Assembly: GCF_040954835.1 (NCBI RefSeq)
Contig: NW_027168298.1
Span: 606,001-670,000 of the forward strand
Source: Lepisosteus oculatus
Lineage: Eukaryota; Chordata; Actinopteri; Semionotiformes; Lepisosteidae
Reading direction: 5' to 3'
DNA: 64,000 nucleotides
Both the position numbers and the translations under genes were made by a program. The notes below the pieces were generated by a model, which saw only the letters and a program-made list of their open reading frames with translations, ran no database searches and was not told where the DNA came from. This document shows, piece after piece, positions 1 to 9,408 of the stretch; the first letter of the stretch is position 1, and every line of letters begins with the position of its first letter.

Positions 1-771
1 TCCTGAAGTTCCCAAAATCCAGCACTGAGCGTAAACAAAGTGTCTAAGTAGCGTGGGAATGCTAACCCTAACCCTAGCTGGAGTTTGAGCAATCCGGCAC
101 TGAGCGTAAGAAGATGAGTCAAAGTAACGTCTAATCGGATTAGTTTCCTTAGAGCTGGTTCAGAGTTTGCTCAAGAGTTTACCTTTCACAGATGCGCAAA
201 GAAGAATGTTGGGGGTGCACGCTTCAAGGCGCCTTACAGCTGTAGGGAGTGATTCGAGACGATTCGTGGCGTGTGCTCGTTCCCATATACAGTACGACCC
301 GGGGTGCAGTGCTAGGATGACGTACAATACCGCTTGGGCACGTAACGGGGTTATATGCAAGTGCAGGACGTGAGGGTTTTCGTTTGTTCATTTTGTTTTG
401 CTCTGCTTTGCTTTGTTTTGCTTTCCATCGCGTTGGTAAGAGCGTAAATAAAAAGGCGATTCCTGTGTCTACCACTAATGTAAGAGCTATTTCAAGTGCG
501 ACGTGGTGCGGCTTTTCAAATGCTTGTGGGCATTTCTCTGTTGTTGATTCTTTTTTTGTGTGTAACAAAGTGGCATTTTCATATCCGGACGGGGAGACTT
601 TATCATTCCGACATGAAGCCACCCTTAAGTCCTCTGAGGCGTGTCTGTCTGCAAGGCTTGTATTTTGGAAATGTTTTTTTGAAACGGAGAACGACTTTGA
701 AATAGGCTTCCGCCGGCGCCTCGCGATCCAGGTAAGATTGTAGCAAGAACGCAGCGGCAGTGGGGCTTGCT
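1..771 (+). repeat. tRNA cassette, left flank (segments A and B)
   Basis: There is no gene here. The first 180 bases include a short telomere-like run (two and a half CCCTAA units near 63-76). The rest is a spacer that recurs next to every Ser(AGA) copy. The same sequence lies inverted at 11890-12075 and 13575-14228, again at 44280-44890, and in part at 33353-33660 and 52090-52250. Copies differ by scattered point changes, so these are old segmental duplications and not assembly echoes. Open frames in this stretch change or break between copies and are not believable genes. Confidence 0.8.
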
Positions 772-853
772 GTAGTCGTGGCTGAGTGGTTAAGGCAATG
801 GACTAGAAATCCATTGGGGTCTCCCCGCAGAGGTTCCAATCCTGCCGACTACG
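772..853 (+). tRNA. tRNA-Ser (AGA), slightly decayed
   Basis: This is an 82-nt class II tRNA with a long variable arm. The acceptor GTAGTCG pairs with CGACTAC, and the anticodon loop carries AGA. The T loop reads TTCCAAT where the serine consensus has TTCGAAT, and one T-stem pair is weakened. The internal B box is therefore damaged and expression is doubtful. The inverted copy at 13493-13574 keeps the normal T loop. Confidence 0.85.
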
Positions 854-1066
854 TTGTCCGCTTTCAGTCGGTGTGTTTCGGCACAAGCAAAGAAGCGCGC
901 CTCTTTGCTGTTCCTGGTGGTTTTAAAACGCCCAATCGCTTGTACCCGCTGCCTTAGAAATAAGTTCTTCAGCGTCCGCAAATGGCATTTTGCAGCTGGA
1001 AGCAGATGTCGACGCGTTTTGCACAGAGCACCAAAAAAGCGTCTTTTTTAAAGGCCCAGGCACTGA

Positions 1067-1137
1067 GCATTGGTGGTTCAGTGGTAGAATTCTCGCCTGC
1101 CACGCGGGAGGCTCGGGTTCGATTCCCGGCCAATGCA
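1067..1137 (+). tRNA. tRNA-Gly (GCC)
   Basis: This 71-nt sequence folds as a standard cloverleaf with acceptor GCATTGG/CCAATGC, anticodon GCC, and intact A box (TGGTTCAGTGG) and B box (GGTTCGATTCC). It looks functional. It sits 213 bases after tRNA-Ser and just before a 5S-derived repeat. Decayed inverted copies lie at 13210-13280 and 43032-43102. Confidence 0.93.
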
Positions 1138-1180
1138 GTGGCTTTTGCAGCGAGCGGCTCCATCACTTGCATCCCCTTGC

Positions 1181-1440
1181 AACTCGCAACTGAAAACCCA
1201 CTGAAGCTAAGCAGGTGTGAGCCAGGTCAGTACCTGGATGAGGATGAGCTACAGGGAAAAACAAAGCTTCCAGCTGGAAGCGGTGTTAATGGTGCCGGCG
1301 GGGGGGCGCTCACCCTGAGGTCTGTGCGGGTCCCAATGCCCCAGTATAGTGACGGAGATGCTGTGTTGTAAAAGGGCGCTGTCTTTTGGATGAGATGTAA
1401 AACCGAGGTCACAGCGCTCTGTGGTCATTCAAAATGACCA
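1181..1440 (+). repeat. 5S rRNA-derived SINE-like repeat
   Basis: Bases around 1200-1260 resemble the middle of 5S rRNA (GAAGCTAAGCAG, then GGTCAGTACCTGGATGAG, corresponding to the intermediate element and C box). A non-5S body follows, with GGGGGCGCTCACCCTGAGG and GAGATGTAAAACCGAGGTC, a pattern I associate with fish 5S-headed SINEs. Further copies lie at 12920-13167 (minus), 42745-42995 (minus), 51003-51260 (plus) and a diverged one near 63720-63950 (minus). The first four belong to the same duplicated cassette; the last looks independent. I cannot name the SINE family. Confidence 0.6.
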
Positions 1441-1693
1441 CCAAAACCTTTGACAAAAGCTCTTGGTAATTGATGGTCTTCAATAATGCTTCTCCTTTAG
1501 GTACATTTTAAATCAGCTGAAAAATGCTGTGAAATGGGGGGGCACTTCAGGCCAGTGTAGGATTTGGGTTACAAGAACCATGAAACTGCACGAGAAAGCC
1601 CGTACACTGATTACACGGCTTTCTATTCAAAGGAGGACAAAAGAAATTCCCTGAGTTTGATTTTTTGCAGCACAGAGAGGAGCACTGTCGTGA

Positions 1694-1767
1694 GGCTGGT
1701 TAGCTCAGTTGGTTAGAGCGTGGTGCTAATAACGCCAAGGTCGCGGGTTTGAGCCCTGTACGGGCTA
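1694..1767 (+). tRNA. tRNA-Ile (AAT)
   Basis: This 74-nt cloverleaf has A box TTAGCTCAGTTGG and anticodon AAT. The T loop is TTTGAGC rather than the usual TTCGATC, a moderate departure in the B box. The better preserved inverted copy is at 12579-12652, and others lie at 42402-42475 and 51512-51585. Confidence 0.88.
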
Positions 1768-4200
1768 GGTCCAGGTCCCTGTTTGTGAAACAGGCAAATG
1801 ACTGTCTCAGGGGCCCATTCCTCATTCTCAAGACACATGTATGCAGTATGTACACTGTGCATTGAGCAATAGGGACTGAATACACCACAGGTAAGGTTAG
1901 AAGTCATTCTGAGGTGCCACATGTGAGGGATACAGCTAGGCATCCGAAATGTAGGGTTTGAGACCCTTCAGGAGTACTGCATCCTTTGAGACAGACCCGT
2001 GCATGTTAAACAAATGATCATTTCTTTCGGCATTAGGGACTAAATATACTAAACATATGATGCTAAAATGTTATTTTCACATATATTAATGTAATAAATG
2101 ATTGCTTATGCTTTAGAAACAAATCTAATTAAAATAAAAGCTTAAGTTTTGTATTTATCTTGTACCATAGAACATGATTTTCTTTGTATTTCAAGCCCAC
2201 AAAGTGTCCAAATGACGCACTACATGATATAAGGAAGATTATCACATGCATATCGGTATTATCTTTCTTATGAAAATGCATTCCTTTCATTACCTTTTAC
2301 TTTTTAAAATGAACTCAAATTGAGTATAATGTAATAATTTAAGTAGAATAGATTCTAATAATATAATGATCCAGTGTTTTGCACTACTTCACTGCTTCAC
2401 TGCTCTATGCCATCTGGAAATAAATCCTCAGACTGCTTACTGCCCTGGGCATGTACCAATAAATTAAAGGAGCACATCTGTTTATCACTGCGTTGAAGCA
2501 GGAGACACACAGTCTCTGCAAACACATCCTAGATACAGTGTTCCAGCACCTTTGACCTCATCCAGAACATATCATTTCTTGAAAGGGATTGCTGTCCGAA
2601 TGCACATCTGAATCCCAAGCAGAATCTCTAGTAAAATACGATCATTTGTGAAACAGGCAAATGACTGTCTCAGGGGCCCATTCCTCATTGTCAGACACAT
2701 GTATGGAATGCTTTCACCGTGCATTGAGCAATAGGGATTAAAAACACCGCAGGTAAGGTTAGATGTCATGTTCTATGATCATTTCTTTCAGCATTAGGGA
2801 CTAAATATACTAAACGTATGATGCTAAAATGTTATTTTCACATATATTAATGTAATAAATGATTGCTTATGCTTTATAAACAAATCTAATTAAAATAAAA
2901 GCTTAAGTTTTGTATTTATCTTGTACCATAGTACATGATTTGCTTTGTATTTCAAGCCCACAAAGTGTCCAAATGTTCTATGATCATTTCTTTCAGCATT
3001 AGGGACTAAATATACCAAACGTATGATGCTAAAATCCTGAAAAAAGGATGTGCTCCATCTCGTCAGTAGATTGGATTCCAAAACTGATTTGGGTCAATAT
3101 ACATTACCTTTGAAATTAAAGTACAGTCTACTGTAGGGAACCATCAACTTAGAAAGCATTGGCCTTCCCTGGGGGTCAGGTAGGTGCAAAAGATAAACCT
3201 TTATCCTATCTTTATCTTAAGATAAGTGGCCAAGCAGTATTTTTCCAAGTTTCACCAAGCACATCATGTTGCCATAGTAGACAAAGTTCTATAAAATGTT
3301 AAATAACTTTTAAAAAAAGCATCTTGGTCTTACAGTACTGTACAAGGTGAATTAAACTGTCCCTGGTAATAAAAAGTAATTAGAAGCATCTCAGAAACTT
3401 TATCTCTAGAAACATTAGCTGTTTTATATCATGTAATTTAGTGTGATGTTGTCAGAATTCAAGGACATTATCACACACAGAAATTGGTTCAGTTAAATCT
3501 AAAAAACACAGCTAAACATGGGTTTAAATGTAACAGAAGTCTTACCTCTTGTCAAAAGATTTAATTCAAGAAGCGATGTAATAAATGATTGCTTATGCTT
3601 TATAAAGAAATCTAATTAAAATAAAAGCTTAAGTTTTGTATTTATCTTGTACCATAGAACATGATTTTCTTTGTATTTGAAGCCCACAAAGTGTCCAAAT
3701 GATGCACTACATGATATAAGGAAGATTATCACATGCATATCGGTATTATCTTTCTTATGAAAATGCATTCCTTTCATTACCTTTTACTTTTTAAAATGAA
3801 CTCAAATTGTGTATAATGTAATAATTTAAGTAGAATAGATTCAGGTAGGAAATATAGAGTCATGATGTATATGGCTGACATCATTTCACATGGGTGAATT
3901 TTAAGCTAAGAAATAAAAACATTTACAATGAAGATACCATTGCTTAATTTTAAATGCCTTTAAAAAATAAATGCCTCCTGAGAATAATTTGCCACTCCCA
4001 GATCCTTGGTAAGGTACTGTTTGAATCCAATCAGGAGAGGAGCATCCAGGGAGTGCTTTCTATAGAGTCCAGCTTGGGCCACTCTCTTCCGGCCTGCTGA
4101 TACTTTTTAACTACTCAGGGCCTGTAAGGATATAAAACACCGGTTTAAACATTTTATACCTATAAGACAAATTAGAATTTTAGTAAAAAATAGATACATC
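1768..4200. repeat. AT-rich intergenic stretch with dispersed repeats
   Basis: I see no gene here. One family of about 300 bp (2057-2354) recurs, whole or in part, at 2820-2975, 3578-3845 and 41398-41692. A second block (GTGAAACAGGCAAATGA and following bases) occurs at 1785-1905, 2645-2770, 37090-37115, 40915-41040 and 41945-42075. The two families neighbour each other at both ends of the window, which suggests that an older segment containing both was duplicated. Confidence 0.7.
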
Positions 4201-4221
4201 TGAAAAATAAAAAAGTCTTAC

Positions 4222-5272
4222 TGCTGATAGAGTTCTTCAGAGCTCACATCTTCCCCTTCCTTATCCGCTTCTGTTTCAGTTTCTAGAGCAGCCTCTGGCA
4301 TCTAATCCTCCTGGACAGCGGCCTCTTGCTCAGGGCCGCTGGAATGCAGGTAGATTCTTTTCAACATGCTTTTACATAATATGTTGTAACAATGATTTCA
4401 AAAAGAAACTACAGAAGCCTTACAGATTAAAAATATCTCACCTTGCCAATGTGTCTTCAGGCTTCCCATGTACAAAAAGGCCCAAGGACTCTAGCAGTCT
4501 TACAACCACTATCCTGTTTGCCTCACCAGACACGATCTCTATTCTGTGGTAATCCACGATGACCCCCTTCTTCAGGTGATTCATCATGTCCTCCCTCGCC
4601 TGTTGAGAGGCCATCCTGATCTTTTCTGCCGTGGCGTGCTTCATACACGCCCTCTTCAAGTGAGCAGGAAGCTGATCAAGAGTATTCAGGTACATCTTGC
4701 ACACCAGGGGAATCCGCGCGGGTTTCCTTTGAAAATAAATAATACCATCTGTGTATAGAAACAAGCTAAGACTGATTTCTTAAATTATCCTTAATTTTCT
4801 CTCTCATAGTTTGAGCATAATGATTTTATTGCATTTATATAAGAATTGCTCATTGCTCCTAAATAAATAATGGTTTCATAAAAAAATGAACACTTACTTG
4901 GTCTCAGTCACAGACTTTCCAATAGAAGCCATTGTGGAGTTCAGCAACTGCAGGTCCTAGAAGTGGGGAAGGAATTTTAAAAGAGAAATTGAATTACAAT
5001 ACAGAAGGAATGGCTGAGGGTTCACTGAAATATATAAATATACAAATTCCAAAGACTGAGTCCATATAGAAACAACTACCTTTCATTTTCAGTATAAGAA
5101 AAAAAAAACATTATCTTCCAAAGCATCATAAAATTGTCCCTTCTTCCAGACTCTACTTCTCTCTTGTAGTAGTATAGCAGACCTTTCCAGGTGAGCAGAT
5201 CACAGAGTCTGAAATGAGCTTCCTCCATCAAGCAAAGTACCTGAACATGACTCTGTCTTCATAAAAGCGCCC
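4222..5272 (-). pseudogene. Multi-exon fragment of an unrecognised protein gene
   Basis: Read on the minus strand, four exon-like pieces have splice signals in compatible phase. They are: an exon beginning after TTTATTACAG at 5272 and running to about 5110; 4956-4898 (59 nt, donor GTAAGT); 4726-4442 (285 nt, donor GTGAG); and 4338-4222 (117 nt, donor GTAAG). The middle exons join in frame into a helical, basic stretch containing LNSTMASIGKSVTE and VVVRLLESLGLFVHGKPEDT. The last exon is acidic and has an in-frame TAG. The first exon carries a frame slip after FYEDRVMFRYFA, shared by its copies near 19.1 and 47.9 kb. I do not recognise the family. It may be a relic gene or the 3' end of one caught in the cluster. 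Confidence 0.45.
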
Positions 5273-5679
5273 CTGTAATAAAGAAATTAAATCCGAAATC
5301 AAGAGGGCAGTTGCCTACTGAAATACAAGAAGTCATCAATTTTAACCTAGCAACACATTAAAGGCTGCATCTATACAAATACGATTCTAGAAATGCTCAC
5401 CAGATTACGTTTTAAGAAGGAACTGCGCCTCAGGTTCCGCCGAGATCTTAACTCGGATGGCAGGATTCAGAGTCCGGAGTGCGGACTGATGGCGCACGGA
5501 GGGTCCATATACTGTGGATCCCTCAGTGATCTTCCGCGTATTCAAACCGCCAGCGTGTGACTCCCCTGTCCCCGTGACCTCATTGCTCTGCTCTCTCCTC
5601 TGTGCAGCTGAGCCCGACTCACGGTAAAATGGAAAAAAATATGCCCTCGACGTGAGATTTATTCTGGAGCGAGCCAGTG

Positions 5680-5734
5680 TTGCGCATAGCTGCCTTCAAA
5701 GCAGTTAACCCAGGTTCGATTCCCGGCCAACGCA
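5680..5734 (+). pseudogene. tRNA-Gly (TCC-type) remnant
   Basis: The 3' two thirds match tRNA-Gly, including GGTTCGATTCCCGGCCAACGCA with a perfect B box. The acceptor 5' strand and most of the D arm are missing, and the anticodon region reads CTTCAAAG where CTTCCAAG is expected. This is a dead fragment. Confidence 0.7.
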
Positions 5735-5984
5735 GTTGCGAATGTTTTCAAATGCTGTCATGAGCCTTGGATTGTGACTAGCAAAGCGAAGCCTTTTGAA
5801 AGAGCTAAAGCACTGCAAAACGGAATTGAAGGAGAATCTTACAGGGGATTCTGAGCAGCGTCTGCATACATGCAGTCAGATAAAGGTGCTGAAAGCTTGA
5901 GCTACTCTCAATGTCATGCTGCCCTTCCCCGGAGTAAATCTGTTACATTGAAAGAATGCTTCTGGCAGGTTCAAAAAGGGACCC

Positions 5985-6535
5985 TTGTTAATTGGAGAAA
6001 TCAATGATTTCGAATGAATTCTGTATGCGTTAAAAGACAGCTATACACAGAAAACATGCAGGACACTGCTCACGATGTTTCCCGAGCCGAAACACAGTGC
6101 GTTTTTCCAAGCCATTTGACAAAGCCCACCCACTGAAAACTGCAGCAGATCGTGTAAAGACGTTCAACTTTGTAACTACTGCACGCACAGGAAGCAGAAT
6201 AAATTCCTCTTTTCAAACTGTCAAAGGTTTGCTTTGCGAACGCTGCAGGACATCGCACAATCTCTTTTGAATGGGGACAAACGATTTCTTATGGGGCGCA
6301 GTAAGTACAGACGTTTAAAATGCTCCACTCATGCCGACGATGCAGCATGAAGAAGCGCAACCTAACGTTTGACAGACAAAAGCCAGGCGCCGCTATGAGC
6401 AATATGAAATCATACTGACAGCACACGGCGTTTCGCGCTGACACAAAAGTAATCTCGACAGACGCTGTTCTCTGCATAAAGCTGAAAGAGCTAAAGAGCG
6501 TTCCTGTTGACACGTAACAAGCTCGTTTCTTTCTA
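5985..6535 (+). repeat. Cassette K, a snRNA-flank repeat (six copies)
   Basis: This segment of about 0.5 kb recurs at 14240-14640, 32945-33352 (inverted), 53095-53415 (inverted), 54625-55160 (inverted) and 55930-56345. In the last copy it runs straight into the 3' flank of the U4 snRNA gene, including the snRNA 3' box. Here the matching 3' box-like sequence near 6555-6575 is present but no U4 follows. The cassette is therefore probably old U4 downstream DNA spread by duplication. Reading frames in it are not conserved as protein. Confidence 0.65.
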
Positions 6536-6909
6536 CCATGATATCACCGTGACCAAATCTGTCTTTATGGACACGCCTGTCATGGACGGAGCAGGAAAGA
6601 CGGCGCCACATTCTACAGCCCTCTCCACGCAATCAACGAAATCGGGCTACTGAAGTGGAGAAAATCGCCTCTCCAGAAAGTGCAAATATCATCTTGGAGA
6701 GTATAAATCCTATTGCCGAAGGTCAGCCCTGTCTACCAGAGTGACCCTCCCACCTCCTGCAGCGATGGTCAGCTCGTCTCACACGCGAGAAGTTTCGGCT
6801 GGAAACAAGCGCCCCCTCTTCTCGCACGTTTTGCACGTTGAGTAGTTTTAATGCGGCTCCTTCGTACACAGTGCTGATCTTTTGGAAAGCAGGAGGCAAA
6901 ATTGACACG

Positions 6910-6981
6910 TTCCCATACCGGGAGTCGAACCCGGGCCGCCTGGGTGAAAACCAGGAATCCTAACCGCTAGACCATATGGGA
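6910..6981 (-). tRNA. tRNA-Glu (TTC)
   Basis: This 72-nt cloverleaf on the minus strand has acceptor TCCCATA, a TGGTCTAGCGG A box, anticodon TTC in the loop TTTTCAC, and a perfect GGTTCGACTCC B box. All stems are intact and it looks functional. Confidence 0.95.
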
Positions 6982-7182
6982 GTGCACAACCCTGCTGTTC
7001 CGGGCATCATGCAAGCAAACTACATAAATATGAGAAAACACGCAAGAGAGTTGTCACTCAGAGTGTCGAAGGGTCGATGTATACTGGGGCTCAGTTGAAA
7101 TGCAACGTCAGGACTTTTCCGAATTATGTCACATGAAGAGAGCACAGCCTTTTCCGCCCTGCCATGTGTGTATCGGTAACTC

Positions 7183-7254
7183 GCCGTGATCGTATAGTGG
7201 TCAGTACTTTGCGTTGTGGCCGCAACAACCCTGGTTCAAATCCGGGTCACGGCA
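7183..7254 (+). tRNA. tRNA-His (GTG)
   Basis: This 72-nt sequence has acceptor GCCGTGA/TCACGGC and anticodon GTG, with CGTATAGTGGTCAGTAC as the D arm. The T arm is GGTTCAAATCC, a tolerated B box variant. A few stem mismatches are present compared with the usual vertebrate gene. Confidence 0.92.
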
Positions 7255-7828
7255 GAATAGGGGCGTCTGCTTTTACTACTTGCATGAATGAAGGCAAAAA
7301 AAAGCCAATCGATGTGAAGGAACGGCGCTTTACAGAGGAGTACTGCCTGACTGGATCGTTGATGAACGACAGAGGCCACTCCGACCTCTTCTCGGGTTTC
7401 TTCAATGACTTACTAAGGATCTTCTTCACATTCGCCCATGCATGGGAAGCCAGTTACACCAAAGCAAACGCAGGAAAGTGCATTTCATGCAGAGACCAGG
7501 AGGGACCTGTTTACACCAAGAGTGGTTGGAGTATGGAACAATGCGCCAAGCCCTGTTTCTGGAGTCGATTCTTGATTAGATCTTGGGCTCACTAAGAGGC
7601 CCCCACTGGGTACTAATCTTTCTGTTGTTCTCGCAGGTGTTGCGCTGCTTTTGAGCCGACAGAGCTCGTCTTGGTCTGTCGGGACAGCCCAATTGCAAAT
7701 GATCGGCTCCAGGTACAGAAAAAACGTGCGTTTGGTACAAGAGTGCATGAAGGCACCGGAAATACATTGGGAACAAATGACTGGTGGTTCAAGACCTCTG
7801 TGAAGTGCAGGAGCGTGCAAGAAGAGGC

Positions 7829-7901
7829 TGTTTGCACCCAGTCTCGAACCGGGGACCTTTCGCGTGTTTGGCGAACGTGATAGCCGCTACACTACGGAAA
7901 C
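7829..7901 (-). tRNA. tRNA-Val (AAC), probably decayed
   Basis: The minus strand shows GTTTCCGTAGTGTAGCGG and the valine T arm CCCCGGTTCGAGACTGGG. The anticodon loop is CCAAACA: AAC is kept, but the base before it, normally the near-invariant U33, is A. The acceptor also has a C-C mismatch. Transcription is possible, but the product would probably be poor. Confidence 0.8.
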
Positions 7902-8010
7902 CTGTAGGGACTGCTGCTGGTGTCTCGCTTGCGTTTCGGGCTGAGAAAGGGACGCGTCACTTTAGGCAGAGGGCGCTGGAGAGAGGAACAAAGGGCGCGA
8001 TGAAACAAAA

Positions 8011-8046
8011 TGCCGAAACCCGGGATCGAGCCAGGGACCTTTAGAA
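8011..8046 (-). pseudogene. tRNA-Phe 3' half
   Basis: The minus strand reads AAAGGTCCCTGGCTCGATCC followed by the phenylalanine acceptor GGGTTTCGGCA. The matching 5' half with the GAA anticodon is absent. This is a dead fragment. Confidence 0.65.
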
Positions 8047-8578
8047 CATACTCTCACGAATCGTTAGAATACGTGCGTTTGATCATCAATTGCGTAACAA
8101 CCACATTCGTTCGACTTGAGCCATCAAGCTCATAGTTTTCAAATCTTGAAAGCTGTCATTGAGCACATCATAGTCTGCAGTACGCCCCGTAACTTGCGTA
8201 CTTCAACAGAAAGAAGAGCAGACAGCTCCATAAATATGCGAGGCGCAGAGAGTGCAAGGCGAGCCGCACACGTTTCGGTGGCTGAGAGAGGGCAGTTTTT
8301 GCTTCTGCATTTCCCAAGTAAGGACGCATGACAACAAGCGATCGCGGTGCTCATTTACGACATAGTGGTGATGAGTTTTCAGTACGTGTTCTTTTGAACG
8401 AGCAATGAGGTTGCTGCCTTGGACAGCTGACTGCACGCTCTCATTGTGCCACGTGATGAGTATTCACCAGGCTCGTTCAGTCATTAATCACATTCCATCG
8501 TTTGCCATAAGCAGATGCTGCAAGGTGATGTGGATATCAGTTCCCAGTCTTGTGGACGAGGACAAAAAGAGCACACAA

Positions 8579-8650
8579 GGGCTCATCCGCGAGTTGAACC
8601 CAGGACCTCCCACACCCTAAGCGAGAATCATACCCCTAAACCAATGAGCC
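8579..8650 (-). tRNA. tRNA-Pro (AGG)
   Basis: This 72-nt minus-strand gene has a perfect acceptor GGCTCAT/ATGAGCC, A box TTGGTTTAGGGG and anticodon AGG. The T stem (CCTGG against TCGCG) has mismatches and the anticodon stem has one wobble. It is probably a mildly decayed proline tRNA gene. Confidence 0.85.
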
Positions 8651-8850
8651 ACGGCAGCACTTTCCATTTTATTCTGTCAGCGAGCTTGAGGACGGGGGAG
8701 AGGCGTCATTCGCTCGTCCAGTCAGACCTTCATCAATAAGTCAAGAAAGCCGCAATTACACGACTGCCTTGCAGACGAAGGGCAGTGAACTGCACCCGGT
8801 AAGAGGGGAACAAGCGGCACTAGGCGACACCGAGGCATGAGCCCCAGCGA

Positions 8851-8923
8851 GGGGGGTTAGCTTGCATGGTACAGTGCTCGCTTTGCATGCGAGAGTTAGT
8901 GGGATCATTTCCCATGTCCTCCA
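8851..8923 (+). tRNA. tRNA-Ala (TGC), decayed
   Basis: This sequence follows the vertebrate alanine pattern GGGG..TTAGCT...GCTCGCTTTGCATGCGAGAG with anticodon TGC. The T loop reads GGGATCATTTCCC instead of GGGATCGATGCCC and the D loop is altered (GCTTGCATGG), so both internal promoter boxes are weakened. Confidence 0.75.
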
Positions 8924-9335
8924 GGTGTGTGCTTAGAGCTTGATGTGCCGAAAGGTGTCCTTTAGCCTGTGGTCACACCTTGCATGGAGAGCGTCATGCA
9001 GCTGTCAATCATTTCGCAGCCACGCCCCCTCTTCATCTTCTCTCTGCCTTAAGCGTCTCCGCCACTCTCTCTTGACATTTCATGTCAGCATGTCAGAAGT
9101 CTGAGTGACGTTTTTAATGGCTGAGTGAGGGCATGATGCTGAAGCAGAGAGGCCACTTCAGCCAGAGAGACTTGTGCTAGGTGAGATCTGAAAAACAGAC
9201 TCGCAACAGAAACAGACCAAAAAAGTATCGGTGAGATCAAAAGGCAAATGCAACATCCAGCAGAGGGCGTCTAAAGAGTAGGGAACGGGCGACTGAAATC
9301 CATGAGGCAAACTTTCCGGCTGTGTACTGCAACTG

Positions 9336-9408
9336 GCCTCGTTGGCGTAGTTGGTAGCACGTCAGTCTCATCATCTGAAGGTCCTGAGTTTGATCCTCAC
9401 ACGGGGCA
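9336..9408 (+). tRNA. tRNA-Met (CAT), elongator type
   Basis: This 73-nt cloverleaf reads GCCTCGTTGGCGTAGTTGG with anticodon CAT, a T arm with loop TTTGATC, and acceptor ACGGGGCA. The 5' GCCTCGT and the D arm are of the elongator class, not initiator. One B-box base departs from consensus. Confidence 0.9.

Noticed and set aside
6-80. Telomere or chromosome end
   Set aside because: There are only two to three telomeric hexamers, embedded in cassette sequence and repeated internally. At most it is an interstitial telomere-like run.
224-622. 132-codon frame in cassette B, present in several copies
   Set aside because: The copies show frame-breaking changes and low-complexity K/Q runs from a GCTTT-rich tract. 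It is not coding.
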